A DNA stretch of 64,000 bases from Paenibacillus tuaregi (GTDB lineage Bacteria > Bacillota > Bacilli > Paenibacillales > Paenibacillaceae), in NCBI RefSeq assembly GCF_900086655.1, contig NZ_LT575476.1:529-64528 (forward strand). The letters run 5' to 3'. The position numbers and the translations under genes are program-made. Below the pieces are notes generated by a model. The model did not search any database, was not told the DNA's origin, and saw only the letters and a program-made list of their open reading frames with translations. Below are positions 1-10,065 of the stretch, piece by piece (positions within the stretch are counted from its first letter, which is position 1; each line of letters opens with the position of its first letter).

Positions 1-30
1 GAAGCACTGCCTAAGGCAGTGCTTCTTTGT
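1..30 (+). terminator. Rho-independent terminator of an upstream gene
   Basis: GAAGCACTGCC and GGCAGTGCTTC form an 11-bp stem around TAA, followed by TTTGTTT. The stem starts at base 1, so it may extend beyond the window. The gene it ends lies outside. Confidence 0.8.
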
Positions 31-165
31 TTATAATTTGGATTTTTGCAGATATTAGCTTGGTATAGGATTTTAATCAGTAAAGGCTTTTAGTAAGGAT
101 AGAGAGAACAATTTCTGATTAGCAATTTTTAACGTATAAGCCAGGTGGTTATGGGCCCTTACGTG

Positions 166-194
166 TTGACAGCCCATATCCCCTTTGCTAAGAT
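166..194 (+). promoter_or_regulatory. SigA-type promoter of guaB
   Basis: A consensus -35 TTGACA (166-171) and a -10 TAAGAT (189-194) are separated by exactly 17 bases. The guaB start follows about 90 bases later. Confidence 0.7.
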
Positions 195-249
195 GGTACA
201 AATATATTCCCGTAAGAAGAGATCTCGGCCTTCCAGAGATAGGGATTAG

Positions 250-1743
<1,494 letters not shown>

Positions 1744-1772
1744 TTTTCGGAAATTCATAGTATTCCGGTGGG

Positions 1773-1808
1773 AAGCAGGGCGTTTTCGTCCTGCTTGTCT
1801 TTTTTTTG
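1773..1808 (+). terminator. guaB terminator
   Basis: AAGCAGG (1773-1779) pairs with CCTGCTT (1790-1796), followed by a long T run. It lies 30 bases after the guaB stop and separates it from dacA. Confidence 0.85.
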
Positions 1809-1870
1809 CGGCATAGCCTGTGTTAGAATAGAACAGTATTGAACGATATTGAGGGGAGCTTAAAGGTAAC

Positions 1871-3253
1871 TTGAAATCTAAAGAACTGAACACGAATCCT
1901 AAACGGCGTATCCTTCGTAAAAGTGTCACGTCGATTTTAATGATTAATATGTTGTGCTTATCCGTAATTCCTGCTTTGACCCTTGCTGAAGGACAAGCTA
2001 TTGCAGCCCCAAGCAAGACTGCTGCAAAAACGAATCAGGGTCCTACCGATAAGCTGGGTCTTAATGTTAGATCTGCCATTCTGATGGAACCAACCACTGG
2101 GCAGGTTCTCTATTCTGTTAACGGTGACGATCCTATGCCTCCAGCCAGTATGACCAAAATGATGACGGAATACATTGTGGCCGAGCAGGTGAAGCAGGGC
2201 AAGCTGAAATGGGATCAGGTTGTCACAGTACAAGAGAATGCCTCCAAGCAGATTGGTTCACGTGTATTCCTTGCTCAAGGGGATCAGCACACGGTAGAAG
2301 AACTTTACATTGCTATGGCTATAGCCTCTGCCAATGATGCAACCGTAGCTCTTGCTGAGCTTGTTGGGGGTACAGAGCAGAACTTTGTGAAGATGATGAA
2401 CGAGGAAGCCAAGCGGATGGGCATGAAAACAGCCTATTTTGCAAATTCTACAGGTCTGAATGTAGGAGATATGCCGGAGGGCTTCCGCCCAAGCGATCCG
2501 AAGGAAACTGTAATGTCTGCGAAAGATGCCGCCACTTTGGCGAAGTATATTGTAACCGATCATCCTGACTTTACCCGTTTTACTACTTTGCAATCATATA
2601 AATTCCGCAGCCGTGATAAAACGCCATTAATCAATTTGGACTGGATGCTGGAAGCTAATAAGTCGAATGTCAATTTCAGACAATATGCTTATCCAGGACT
2701 GGATGGGCTCAAAACAGGGCATACCGAGAATGCGGGGAACTGCTTTACTGGTACTGCAGTGCGCAACGGAGTGCGCTTGATCAGCGTGGTGATGGGGACC
2801 GATGCGAAGTCGCAGAAATCCCGCTTCGTAGAGACGAAGAAGCTGCTTGATTATGGGTTTGATAATTTTGAAATCAAGCAGGTCGCCGCGCCAAAAACAA
2901 CAATCAAGGGTGCCGAGACAGTCAGTGTCAAGAAAGCTACGGAAACCGAGGTTCCGGTGGTAACGGATAAGGCCGTGAGCTTTGTAGTGAAGAAGGGCTC
3001 GGATCTGAAAGGGGTCACCTCCACGGTGAAATGGCTGGATAAGGACCAGCTGACCGCTCCACTGCCGAAGGGCACCAAGGTAGGAACGATTACGTACACC
3101 TACAAGGCAGACGACACCGCCGCACCTGCTCAGGAGACAGTGAATCTGATTACCGCCGAGGAGACGGAGAAAGCTGGATGGTTCAAGCTCCTGCTTCGCG
3201 CAATAGGCCAGTTCTTCGTGGATTTGTTCAATTCCATTAAGAATTTGTTCTAA
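1871..3253 (+). CDS. dacA: D-alanyl-D-alanine carboxypeptidase (PBP5 type)
   Basis: Trims the terminal D-Ala from peptidoglycan stem pentapeptides outside the membrane. An N-terminal signal segment (about residues 15-45) precedes a peptidase S11 domain with all three active-site motifs: SMTK (Ser93), SAN (153-155) and KTG (281-283). A beta-rich PBP5 C-terminal domain follows, and the last 25 residues form an amphipathic membrane anchor. The TTG start follows AGGGGAG (1852-1858) at 12 bases, slightly long. At 460 residues it is normal for the family. Its place after guaB matches Bacillus dacA. Confidence 0.95.
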   Translation: MKSKELNTNPKRRILRKSVTSILMINMLCLSVIPALTLAEGQAIAAPSKTAAKTNQGPTDKLGLNVRSAILMEPTTGQVLYSVNGDDPMPPASMTKMMTEYIVAEQVKQGKLKWDQVVTVQENASKQIGSRVFLAQGDQHTVEELYIAMAIASANDATVALAELVGGTEQNFVKMMNEEAKRMGMKTAYFANSTGLNVGDMPEGFRPSDPKETVMSAKDAATLAKYIVTDHPDFTRFTTLQSYKFRSRDKTPLINLDWMLEANKSNVNFRQYAYPGLDGLKTGHTENAGNCFTGTAVRNGVRLISVVMGTDAKSQKSRFVETKKLLDYGFDNFEIKQVAAPKTTIKGAETVSVKKATETEVPVVTDKAVSFVVKKGSDLKGVTSTVKWLDKDQLTAPLPKGTKVGTITYTYKADDTAAPAQETVNLITAEETEKAGWFKLLLRAIGQFFVDLFNSIKNLF

Positions 3254-3413
3254 ATTCTCTAGGGGATTTGAAATTCCTGCAGTTGTGTAATTAAAGCTTA
3301 TCTTGTAAAATAACAAGTTAGATCAAAGGCGAATTTTCACCTAAATCTATATGAATTGGCGTATAATCTGTCATATAGATATAAAATTGTTTATATATTC
3401 GGGAGGTATGGAC

Positions 3414-4295
3414 ATGGAAACTGGAACATCTCGTGTTAAAAGAGGTATGGCTGAAATGCAAAAAGGCGGCGTCATTATGGACGTTATGAATGCGGAGCAG
3501 GCAAAAATTGCTGAAGCTGCCGGCGCAACTGCCGTTATGGCGCTTGAGCGCGTACCTTCGGATATTCGTGCGGCAGGCGGAGTAGCCCGTATGGCCGATC
3601 CAACGATCATTGAAGAGGTTATGAAAGTGGTTTCCATTCCGGTTATGGCTAAGGCCCGTATCGGTCACTACGTTGAAGCTAAAGTGCTTGAGTCTCTGGG
3701 CGTGGACTACCTCGATGAGAGTGAAGTTCTCACACCTGCTGACGAGGTGTACCATATCGACAAACGTGAATTCACAGTTCCATTCGTATGTGGCGCCAAA
3801 GATCTGGGCGAGGCTCTTCGCCGGATCGGTGAAGGAGCGTCCATGATCCGTACCAAGGGTGAGCCAGGAACAGGCAACATTGTTGAAGCTGTACGTCATA
3901 TGCGTCTAATCAACAGCCAAATCCGTAAAGTTGGCAATATGTCAAAGGACGAGCTGTACGCGGAAGCTAAGAACCTGGGAGTTCCATATGACCTTCTGCT
4001 TGAAGTTCATGAGAACGGCAAGCTGCCGGTGGTTAACTTTGCGGCAGGCGGTGTAGCAACTCCAGCCGATGCGGCTCTGATGATGCACCTGGGTGCAGAC
4101 GGCGTGTTCGTGGGCTCCGGTATTTTCAAATCCGAGTATCCTGAGAAATTCGCACGTGCCATTGTGGAAGCAACAACCCACTATACTGATTATAAATTGA
4201 TTGCCGAAGTATCGAAGAACATCGGTACACCAATGAAGGGGATTGAAATCTCCAAGTTGACTGCGGCTGAACGTATGAGTGACCGGGGCTGGTAA
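3414..4295 (+). CDS. pdxS: Pyridoxal 5'-phosphate synthase, synthase subunit
   Basis: PdxS builds PLP from ribose 5-phosphate, glyceraldehyde 3-phosphate and ammonia supplied by PdxT. The (beta/alpha)8 protein has the catalytic lysines at Lys80 (VMAKARIGH) and Lys148 ([10 protein letters not shown]). I chose the ATG at 3414, seven bases after GGGAGG, giving 293 residues as is typical. The frame stays open upstream to 3351, but that extension is not family-like. A TATAAT at 3362-3367 may be the -10, without a clear -35. No pdxR is next to it. pdxT follows after 59 bases containing a terminator-like hairpin. Confidence 0.97.
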   Translation: METGTSRVKRGMAEMQKGGVIMDVMNAEQAKIAEAAGATAVMALERVPSDIRAAGGVARMADPTIIEEVMKVVSIPVMAKARIGHYVEAKVLESLGVDYLDESEVLTPADEVYHIDKREFTVPFVCGAKDLGEALRRIGEGASMIRTKGEPGTGNIVEAVRHMRLINSQIRKVGNMSKDELYAEAKNLGVPYDLLLEVHENGKLPVVNFAAGGVATPADAALMMHLGADGVFVGSGIFKSEYPEKFARAIVEATTHYTDYKLIAEVSKNIGTPMKGIEISKLTAAERMSDRGW

Positions 4296-4308
4296 GCCCC
4301 GGCTTTTT
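4283..4308 (+). terminator. Terminator-like hairpin between pdxS and pdxT
   Basis: CCGGGGCT (4283-4290), GGTA loop and AGCCCCGG (4295-4302) form a perfect 8-bp GC-rich stem followed by CTTTTT. The pdxS stop codon TAA (4293-4295) lies in the loop and first base of the 3' arm. It sits inside the pdxST unit, so it is probably a partial terminator or attenuator. Confidence 0.7.
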
Positions 4309-4354
4309 CGGCAAATTACCATGCTGGGCATGATATAGAAGGAAGATGAAGGTT

Positions 4355-4927
4355 ATGAAAATAGGAGTGCTGGCACTTCAAGGTGCTGTGGCTGAGCATA
4401 TGAAGAGCATTGAGAAGACCGGGGCTGAGGCGGTTGCTGTTAAGCAAACCCATCAGCTGAAGGATATTCAAGGACTGATCATTCCTGGGGGGGAGAGCAC
4501 GACCATCGGCAAGCTGATGAGACGGTATGAGTTCATCGAGCCTATTCGTGAATTCTCTGCCGAGAAGAAACCGCTCTTCGGTACTTGTGCCGGGTTGATT
4601 GTACTTGCCAAGGAAATCGAAGGTGGGGAAGAGGCTCACTTGGGGCTTATGGACATTCGGGTCTCCCGTAATGCTTTTGGGCGTCAACGTGAAAGCTTCG
4701 AAACTGACCTGGACGTCAAAGGAATCGATAACCCGGTCCGTGCAGTCTTTATCCGGGCGCCTCTCATTACTTCCGTTGGGGAAGGCGTTGAAGTCCTTTC
4801 GACTTACCGTAATGAAATTGTTACGGCTAGAGAGGGCCATATGCTGGTGAGCTCTTATCATCCAGAGCTTACAGATGACTTCTCTCTTCATCAATATTTT
4901 GCGGATATGGTCCGTCAATCTAGTTAA
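4355..4927 (+). CDS. pdxT: Pyridoxal 5'-phosphate synthase, glutaminase subunit
   Basis: A class I-like glutamine amidotransferase that hydrolyses glutamine and channels ammonia into PdxS. The catalytic triad is visible: Cys78 in GTCAGL, and His169 and Glu171 in SYHPEL. The substrate loop PGGESTT is also present. I chose ATG 4355 (MKIGVLALQG) because GAAGGA (4339-4344) is about 10 bases upstream. An in-frame ATG at 4346 would add three residues, but it lies almost on the ribosome binding site. The product has 190 residues, near the usual 190-200. Confidence 0.95.
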   Translation: MKIGVLALQGAVAEHMKSIEKTGAEAVAVKQTHQLKDIQGLIIPGGESTTIGKLMRRYEFIEPIREFSAEKKPLFGTCAGLIVLAKEIEGGEEAHLGLMDIRVSRNAFGRQRESFETDLDVKGIDNPVRAVFIRAPLITSVGEGVEVLSTYRNEIVTAREGHMLVSSYHPELTDDFSLHQYFADMVRQSS

Positions 4928-4965
4928 ACCTCGATTTGCGATATTATAATAAGGTGAAACACAGG

Positions 4966-5013
4966 CTACATCTGGCTGGAATGTGAAATTCCGTCCGGAT
5001 GTAGTTCAATTTT
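4966..5013 (+). terminator. Stem-loop terminator after pdxT
   Basis: CTACATC (4966-4972) pairs with GATGTAG (4998-5004). An inner stem GGAAT/ATTCC lies within, and TTCAATTTT follows. It most likely ends the pdxST transcript, but it could be the first element of a serS leader, because a TATAAT lies just upstream at 4945-4950. Confidence 0.55.
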
Positions 5014-5141
5014 AGCGGGACAAGATCAGGGTCCTGTTCAACACAGATTGGACTCGTGTGAAGGTGGGTTTGGTTAAAACTTGGCCCTCTGAAAGAGGTT
5101 CATTCTGATCAGTCAAGGTGCCGCCCAGGGAGGGACTAGTT

Positions 5142-6425
5142 ATGTTAGATGTAAAAATATTAAGAAATGATTATGCACGGGTTGAGGATGCTCTTCGCAA
5201 GCGGGGCAAGTCTCTCGACCTTATTGCTGATTTCCCAAAGCTTGACGAGAAGCGCCGTGAGCTTCTTCAGGAAAGTGAGCAGCTGAAGAACCGGCGGAAT
5301 GTGGTATCCGCGGAAGTGGCTAAGCGCAAGAAGAACCGGGAAGATGCCGACGAGCTTATTGTTGAGATGAGAGAGGTAGGCGACAGGATTAAAGCTCTGG
5401 ATGAAGAGGTTCGGGAGCTTGAAGCGAAGATTGATGAGCTTACACTGGCCATTCCGAACATTCCGAATGAGAGCGTTCCCGTGGGCTCCTCAGAAGAAGA
5501 CAACGTGGAGATTCGCCGCTGGAGTGAGCCGCGCAAATTCGATTTTGAACCGAAGGCGCATTGGGATTTGGGCCTTAGCCTCGGCATTCTGGATTTTGAG
5601 GCGGCCGCCAAAGTTACAGGATCCCGCTTTACGTTCTACAAAGGACTGGGTGCCCGTCTGGAGCGTGCCCTAATCAACTTTATGATGGATCTTCACAGCA
5701 ACGAGCATGGTTATGAGGAAATGCTCCCGCCGTATATTGTTAACCGTGACAGCTTGTATGGAACAGGACAGCTTCCTAAGTTTGAGGAAGACTTGTTCAA
5801 GCTTCGTGACACCGAGTATTATCTCATTCCTACCGCAGAAGTTCCGGTTACGAATTATCACCGAGATGAGATCCTGAGTGTGGAAGACCTGCCGCGCAGG
5901 TATATTGCGTACAGCTCTTGTTTCCGTTCCGAAGCGGGTGCTTCCGGCCGGGATACGCGGGGGCTAATTCGCCAGCACCAATTCAACAAGGTGGAAATGA
6001 TTAAAATTGTCCATCCCGAGACATCCTATGATGAGCTTGAATCGATGACCCAGAATGCGGAGCGGGTTCTGCAGCTGCTGGGCCTGCCTTACCGGGTTCT
6101 GACGCTGTGCACAGGGGATATGGGCTTTACCGCTGCCAAGACCTATGATCTTGAGGTGTGGCTGCCGGAAAGCGGCATGTACCGTGAGATTTCCTCCTGT
6201 TCGAACGTCGAGGATTTCCAAGCCCGCCGTGCGAATATCCGTTTCCGTCCTGAAGCTAAGGCAAAGCCCGAATTCGTACACACGCTGAATGGCTCCGGCC
6301 TGGCTGTCGGTCGTACCGTAGCAGCTATTCTGGAGAATTATCAGCAGGAAGACGGCAGTGTGGAGATACCGGAAGCGCTTCGTCCATACATGGGTGGGCT
6401 AACTGTTATTTCTCCGAAAAAATAG
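5142..6425 (+). CDS. serS: Seryl-tRNA synthetase
   Basis: Charges tRNA-Ser with serine in a two-step, ATP-dependent reaction. An N-terminal antiparallel coiled coil (about residues 25-105), which grips the tRNA long arm, precedes a class II catalytic core. Motif 2 ([21 protein letters not shown]) and motif 3 ([19 protein letters not shown]) are intact. ATG 5142 was chosen because AGGGAGGG (5127-5134) is seven bases upstream, giving 427 residues. An open frame back to a GTG at 5118 is judged spurious. It stands immediately before a tRNA-Ser gene, as in Bacillus. Confidence 0.97.
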   Translation: MLDVKILRNDYARVEDALRKRGKSLDLIADFPKLDEKRRELLQESEQLKNRRNVVSAEVAKRKKNREDADELIVEMREVGDRIKALDEEVRELEAKIDELTLAIPNIPNESVPVGSSEEDNVEIRRWSEPRKFDFEPKAHWDLGLSLGILDFEAAAKVTGSRFTFYKGLGARLERALINFMMDLHSNEHGYEEMLPPYIVNRDSLYGTGQLPKFEEDLFKLRDTEYYLIPTAEVPVTNYHRDEILSVEDLPRRYIAYSSCFRSEAGASGRDTRGLIRQHQFNKVEMIKIVHPETSYDELESMTQNAERVLQLLGLPYRVLTLCTGDMGFTAAKTYDLEVWLPESGMYREISSCSNVEDFQARRANIRFRPEAKAKPEFVHTLNGSGLAVGRTVAAILENYQQEDGSVEIPEALRPYMGGLTVISPKK

Positions 6426-6426
6426 T

Positions 6427-6455
6427 TTGCTTGCTCATTACGAATGTGATATAAT
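6427..6455 (+). promoter_or_regulatory. Promoter of tRNA-Ser
   Basis: TTGCTT (6427-6432), a 17-base spacer and a consensus TATAAT (6450-6455) preceded by TGA, giving an extended -10. It lies just after the serS stop codon, so the tRNA can be transcribed independently. Confidence 0.65.
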
Positions 6456-6490
6456 CTAATTTGTCACGTGTTATCGTGATGAATTAGATT
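6453..6490 (+). repeat. Inverted repeat between the -10 box and tRNA-Ser
   Basis: AATCTAATT (6453-6461) and AATTAGATT (6482-6490) are perfectly complementary. A second perfect stem, TCACG/CGTGA (6464-6468 and 6475-6479), is nested inside. The outer arm overlaps the last three bases of the -10 box, and the element ends five bases before the mature tRNA. It could be an operator-like palindrome or part of the tRNA 5' leader. Confidence 0.6.
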
Positions 6491-6495
6491 GACCT

Positions 6496-6584
6496 GGAGA
6501 GATACCGAAGCGGTCATAACGGGGCGGTCTTGAAAACCGTTAGGGTGCAAGCCCACGTGGGTTCGAATCCCACTCTCTCCGCCA
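6496..6584 (+). tRNA. tRNA-Ser, anticodon UGA
   Basis: The acceptor stem GGAGAGA pairs with TCTCTCC, followed by discriminator G and an encoded CCA (6582-6584). The anticodon stem (6524-6528 with 6536-6540) carries the loop CTTGAAA with anticodon TGA at 6531-6533, reading UCA and probably other UCN codons. A long variable arm typical of tRNA-Ser and the T-loop GTTCGAATC are present. The length is 89 bases including CCA. Confidence 0.96.
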
Positions 6585-6618
6585 TAACTTTTAATTGAGA
6601 TACATAAGATATAAATTT

Positions 6619-6651
6619 AAGGCTTGTTCCTATCCAGGAATGAGCCTTTTT
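6619..6651 (+). terminator. tRNA-Ser terminator
   Basis: AAGGCT and AGCCTT enclose an inner TTCCT/AGGAA stem, followed by TTTTTAATT, about 35 bases after the tRNA. Confidence 0.8.
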
Positions 6652-6746
6652 AATTGTCGGCTGTGGCATGCAGCCGAATATTCTGTCCCATTTCACGGTA
6701 CATTAAAAAAGCTTCAGCCAAATACCGTTAAGGGGAGGGAGATACG

Positions 6747-6899
6747 ATGAACAAGCCTAAATCGGTCCCGGTCCGTGGAGTTCAAGAGAACACGGGCCGC
6801 CGTCGCAAAGATGAAGGTTCGGGAGGCCCTGAGCCGTTATCTGGTTCGAAAAAAGTAAAGAATCGCAACCATGTGGACCATAACAACCCACAGGGTTAG
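6747..6899 (+). CDS. sspP: Small acid-soluble spore protein, SspP family
   Basis: A 50-residue hydrophilic, basic protein. Its core PEPLSGSKKVKNRNH closely resembles Bacillus SspP as I recall it (PEPLDGSKKVKNRNH), a minor spore protein made in the developing spore. ATG 6747 follows AGGGGAGGGA (6731-6740). It is a single-gene unit between the tRNA-Ser terminator and a palindromic terminator. I could not identify a convincing forespore promoter. It supports the view that the organism forms endospores. Confidence 0.85.
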   Translation: MNKPKSVPVRGVQENTGRRRKDEGSGGPEPLSGSKKVKNRNHVDHNNPQG

Positions 6900-6907
6900 T
6901 AAACCCC

Positions 6908-6940
6908 TTAATTTGCCCGAATTCGGGCAAATTAAGTCAT
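6908..6940 (+). terminator. Long perfect palindrome after sspP
   Basis: Positions 6908-6935 are a perfect 28-base palindrome (14+14, centre GAATTC), followed by GTCATTTTT. It starts nine bases after the sspP stop and is probably its terminator, with a minimal loop. Confidence 0.65.
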
Positions 6941-7087
6941 TTTTGAGAAAAAAAACGATTTAAGCAAGACATCGAGCAGGATTAATGTCATAATAGTAAT
7001 AGGGTTAATGGGTGAATAGCTGGACAGTATTCTAGGAAATGGAGAGATGAGGAAAAAGATAATTTGAACTGAAAGGAACGTGATGCT

Positions 7088-8011
7088 ATGAATGAGCTCA
7101 TGAAAAATCTTAAGATTGAAGAAACTACCGGCTTGATTCCTCGGCCACAGCGCCAGCATAACAAGCGGTCTTTGGCAAGTATCCTCCTGAGGTGCTTGTT
7201 TATTATCATAGGTGCTATATGCTACGCGGTTGCCCTTGAATTGTTCCTGGTTCCGAATGATATTACGGACGGCGGAATCACAGGGATATCCGTAATTGCC
7301 TCGCATTTTACAACTTTGCCTCTGGGCCTGTTTTTATTTCTGCTTAATCTCCCCTTTCTCATCGTTGGTTACAAACAAATCGGTAAGACCTTTGCATTTT
7401 CCACCCTACTCGGAATTATTGTTATGTCCGGCTCAACCTTTCTCCTCCATTCGGTTCAGGCCATTAGCCAAGAGACCACATTAGCCTTTGTATTCGGCGG
7501 GATCCTGCTCGGTTTAGGAACAGGGATTGTCATTCGTGCCGGAGGCTCACTCGATGGTACAGAAATTATAGCCATCCTCATATCCCGTAAGACCCCATTC
7601 TCCGTTGGTGAGATTATTATGATTCTCAACGTATTCATTCTCGGCGGCGCCGGCTTTGTGTTTGGCTGGGATGCTGCATTGTTCTCCATACTTGCTTATT
7701 ATATTGCCTTCAAAGTAATAGATATTACGATTGATGGCCTTAACGAATCGAAATCAGTCTGGATTATCAGTGATAATATAGATGAAATTGGGGACGCCAT
7801 TATTAGCCGTCTAGGTCGTGGCGTGACTTATCTTGCTGGCGAGGGCGGATTCTCAGGAGACCCGAAAAAGGTTATCTTTTGTGTGATTACCCGTCTGGAG
7901 GAGGCCAAGCTCAAGGAAATCGTAAGCCATTACGACGAGCGTGCTTTTCTGGCAGTTGGCAACATCCATGATGTCAAAGGCGGACGGTTCAAGAAAAAAG
8001 ATATTCATTAA
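7088..8011 (+). CDS. YitT family membrane protein (DUF161/DUF2179)
   Basis: An integral membrane protein of 307 residues with about five hydrophobic helices (roughly residues 35-200), including the family-typical VPNDITDGGITGI. A cytoplasmic C-terminal DUF2179 domain (about residues 210-300, ending near AFLAVGNIHDVKGGRFKK) follows. Such YitT/YpjC-like proteins have no settled function; a transport role has been suggested. ATG 7088 is preceded by AAAGGAA at 10 bases. It is monocistronic between sspP and a lipoprotein gene. Confidence 0.88.
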   Translation: MNELMKNLKIEETTGLIPRPQRQHNKRSLASILLRCLFIIIGAICYAVALELFLVPNDITDGGITGISVIASHFTTLPLGLFLFLLNLPFLIVGYKQIGKTFAFSTLLGIIVMSGSTFLLHSVQAISQETTLAFVFGGILLGLGTGIVIRAGGSLDGTEIIAILISRKTPFSVGEIIMILNVFILGGAGFVFGWDAALFSILAYYIAFKVIDITIDGLNESKSVWIISDNIDEIGDAIISRLGRGVTYLAGEGGFSGDPKKVIFCVITRLEEAKLKEIVSHYDERAFLAVGNIHDVKGGRFKKKDIH

Positions 8012-8100
8012 TCCTAAAAAAGGGTTTCTCTCCCATTCGAAATGTTATATCATTGTATTGAATGTCACAATTTCTGAGGAATTGAAGAGGGGAGAAAGTC

Positions 8101-9177
8101 ATGCGCAAGATAATGGGATTGACGCTGACACTGTTGTTGTCAGTAGTATTGGTTTTATCCGGATGTGGTACCAAGAAGGTAGATCCGAAAGAGGCTCTGC
8201 AAGGTGCTGCTTCTAATGCATTGAAGATGGACTCATACGTAGTTAAAAATGAGATTAAAATTAAAGATCTGTCTGTAAAGCTGGCACAAAATAACGAACA
8301 GGTGGGATCTGTCGTTAATATGCTGAAAGATGCTGAGATTAACATCAGCCAGATCTATCAGAAAGACCCAATGCAGACTGAAGCTACTCTTGAAGTGAAA
8401 CTTAAAGGGGACGTAGCTACAACTATTACGATTCCTTTCGTGGTAACTAAGGAAAAGATGTATGTTAAAATTCCTAAAGTGCCATTCTTCCCGATTCCAG
8501 ACAGCGTAGTAGGTAAATTCCTGGTTTTGGACTATAAGGAACTGGCGGCGCAAAGCGGCGGGGAAGCTGATCTAAGCAAAGTGGATATTGCTAAGACCCA
8601 GAAGTTTGCTTCCGAAGTGGCGAATGCCATTTTTGCCGAGTACGACTCCGCGAAATATTTCAAAGATGTGGACGCTAAGGATGCCGCATTGCCTGACGGC
8701 TTCAGCGCGAAGCAAGTGGTACAGTTCAACGTAACTAACGATAATGTGAAGGATGCTGTTACGATCTTCGTAAACAAAGCTCTTCCTAAAGTCCTGGATA
8801 TCATGAGCAAAGATGATTATCGTGATATGTTCCAAGGTCTGACTAAAGAAGATATTGACAAAGCGAAGAAAGAAATCCAGTCCGGCAGCCAAGCTGAACT
8901 GAGCAAAGGGATCGACGAGATGAAGAACCACTTGAAGATCAACCAGTTTACAGTGAATACGGCTATCGACAAAAATGATTTTCCTGCATATCAGAATTTG
9001 AATGCGAACCTGGAAATCAACGATCCGGATACCCAGAATAATGTGAAGATTGCGATCGAATCCAAGAGCACATTCTCCAAAATCAACGAAAAGCAGAAAT
9101 TCGAAATTGGTATCCCAACCGATACTATTACGATTCAGCAGCTTCAACAAGAGTTCGGCGGAGCTGGACTTCAATAA
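8101..9177 (+). CDS. Secreted lipoprotein of unknown function
   Basis: The 358-residue product begins with a lipoprotein signal peptide and lipobox LSGC, with the lipidated Cys at residue 22, so it should be anchored to the outer face of the membrane. The rest is hydrophilic, beta-strand-like and Lys/Asp rich, with no enzymatic motif I recognise. The repeated look of the N- and C-terminal thirds (paired strands around VKNEIKI and FTVNTAI) resembles lipoproteins with an LppX/LolA-like half-barrel, but this is only an impression. AGGGGAGA lies upstream of ATG 8101. It has its own terminator. Confidence 0.85.
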   Translation: MRKIMGLTLTLLLSVVLVLSGCGTKKVDPKEALQGAASNALKMDSYVVKNEIKIKDLSVKLAQNNEQVGSVVNMLKDAEINISQIYQKDPMQTEATLEVKLKGDVATTITIPFVVTKEKMYVKIPKVPFFPIPDSVVGKFLVLDYKELAAQSGGEADLSKVDIAKTQKFASEVANAIFAEYDSAKYFKDVDAKDAALPDGFSAKQVVQFNVTNDNVKDAVTIFVNKALPKVLDIMSKDDYRDMFQGLTKEDIDKAKKEIQSGSQAELSKGIDEMKNHLKINQFTVNTAIDKNDFPAYQNLNANLEINDPDTQNNVKIAIESKSTFSKINEKQKFEIGIPTDTITIQQLQQEFGGAGLQ

Positions 9178-9190
9178 GATTGTAATCGAT

Positions 9191-9224
9191 AAGAACCCGT
9201 GCCATGGCACGGGTTCTTTATTTT
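9191..9224 (+). terminator. Terminator after the lipoprotein gene
   Basis: A perfect 14+14 palindrome (9191-9218, arm AAGAACCCGTGCCA) followed by TATTTT. Confidence 0.85.
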
Positions 9225-9278
9225 CACTCTATATGTAGGTCATTCAAGTTTCAGACAGAGTATAGGTCCGTCAAATAC

Positions 9279-9794
<516 letters not shown>

Positions 9795-9829
9795 TTATGC
9801 TGCGAACAGGCATTCGTTTGTGAACAGGC

Positions 9830-9922
9830 TGTGTGTAAATATGTGTATAAGTCATGGGTTATCAACAGAGTTATGCACAGGTTTATAATTTTTGGGTATA
9901 AGTATAACCAATCTGTGGGTAA
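9830..9922. promoter_or_regulatory. Cluster of DnaA-box-like sites
   Basis: Five 9-mers match TTATNCACA with at most one mismatch: 9830-9838 (minus, TTACACACA), 9842-9850 (minus, perfect TTATACACA), 9859-9867 (plus, TTATCAACA), 9871-9879 (plus, perfect TTATGCACA) and 9914-9922 (minus, TTACCCACA). A further perfect TTATCCACA lies in the kinase gene at 10450-10458. The sites fill the region between divergent tadA and the sensor kinase. Confidence 0.55.
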
Positions 9923-9979
9923 CTAAATCCATATAGTCTAATCGTGGTTAGAGTTCATAGCTTTGCTTGTCGAATGTCT

Positions 9980-10007
9980 TTGCAAAAAGTGTCGTTAAAG
10001 GTATGAT
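9980..10007 (+). promoter_or_regulatory. Probable promoter of the sensor kinase gene
   Basis: TTGCAA (9980-9985), a 16-base spacer and TATGAT (10002-10007), about 58 bases before the chosen start codon and downstream of the DnaA-box cluster. Confidence 0.5.
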
Positions 10008-10065
10008 GTTAGAAGAGTTATTCCAAATATCGGCAAGGTAAACAGGCCGAGGAGTGAGCCGCGAA

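Noticed and set aside
5117..5134. T-box-like AAGGTGCCGCC before serS
   Set aside because: It lacks several bases of the consensus AGGTGGNACCGCG and no terminator follows, so I did not call a T-box.
9830..9922. Possible chromosomal origin
   Set aside because: DnaA-like boxes are present, but there is no dnaA or dnaN gene and no AT-rich unwinding element next to them.
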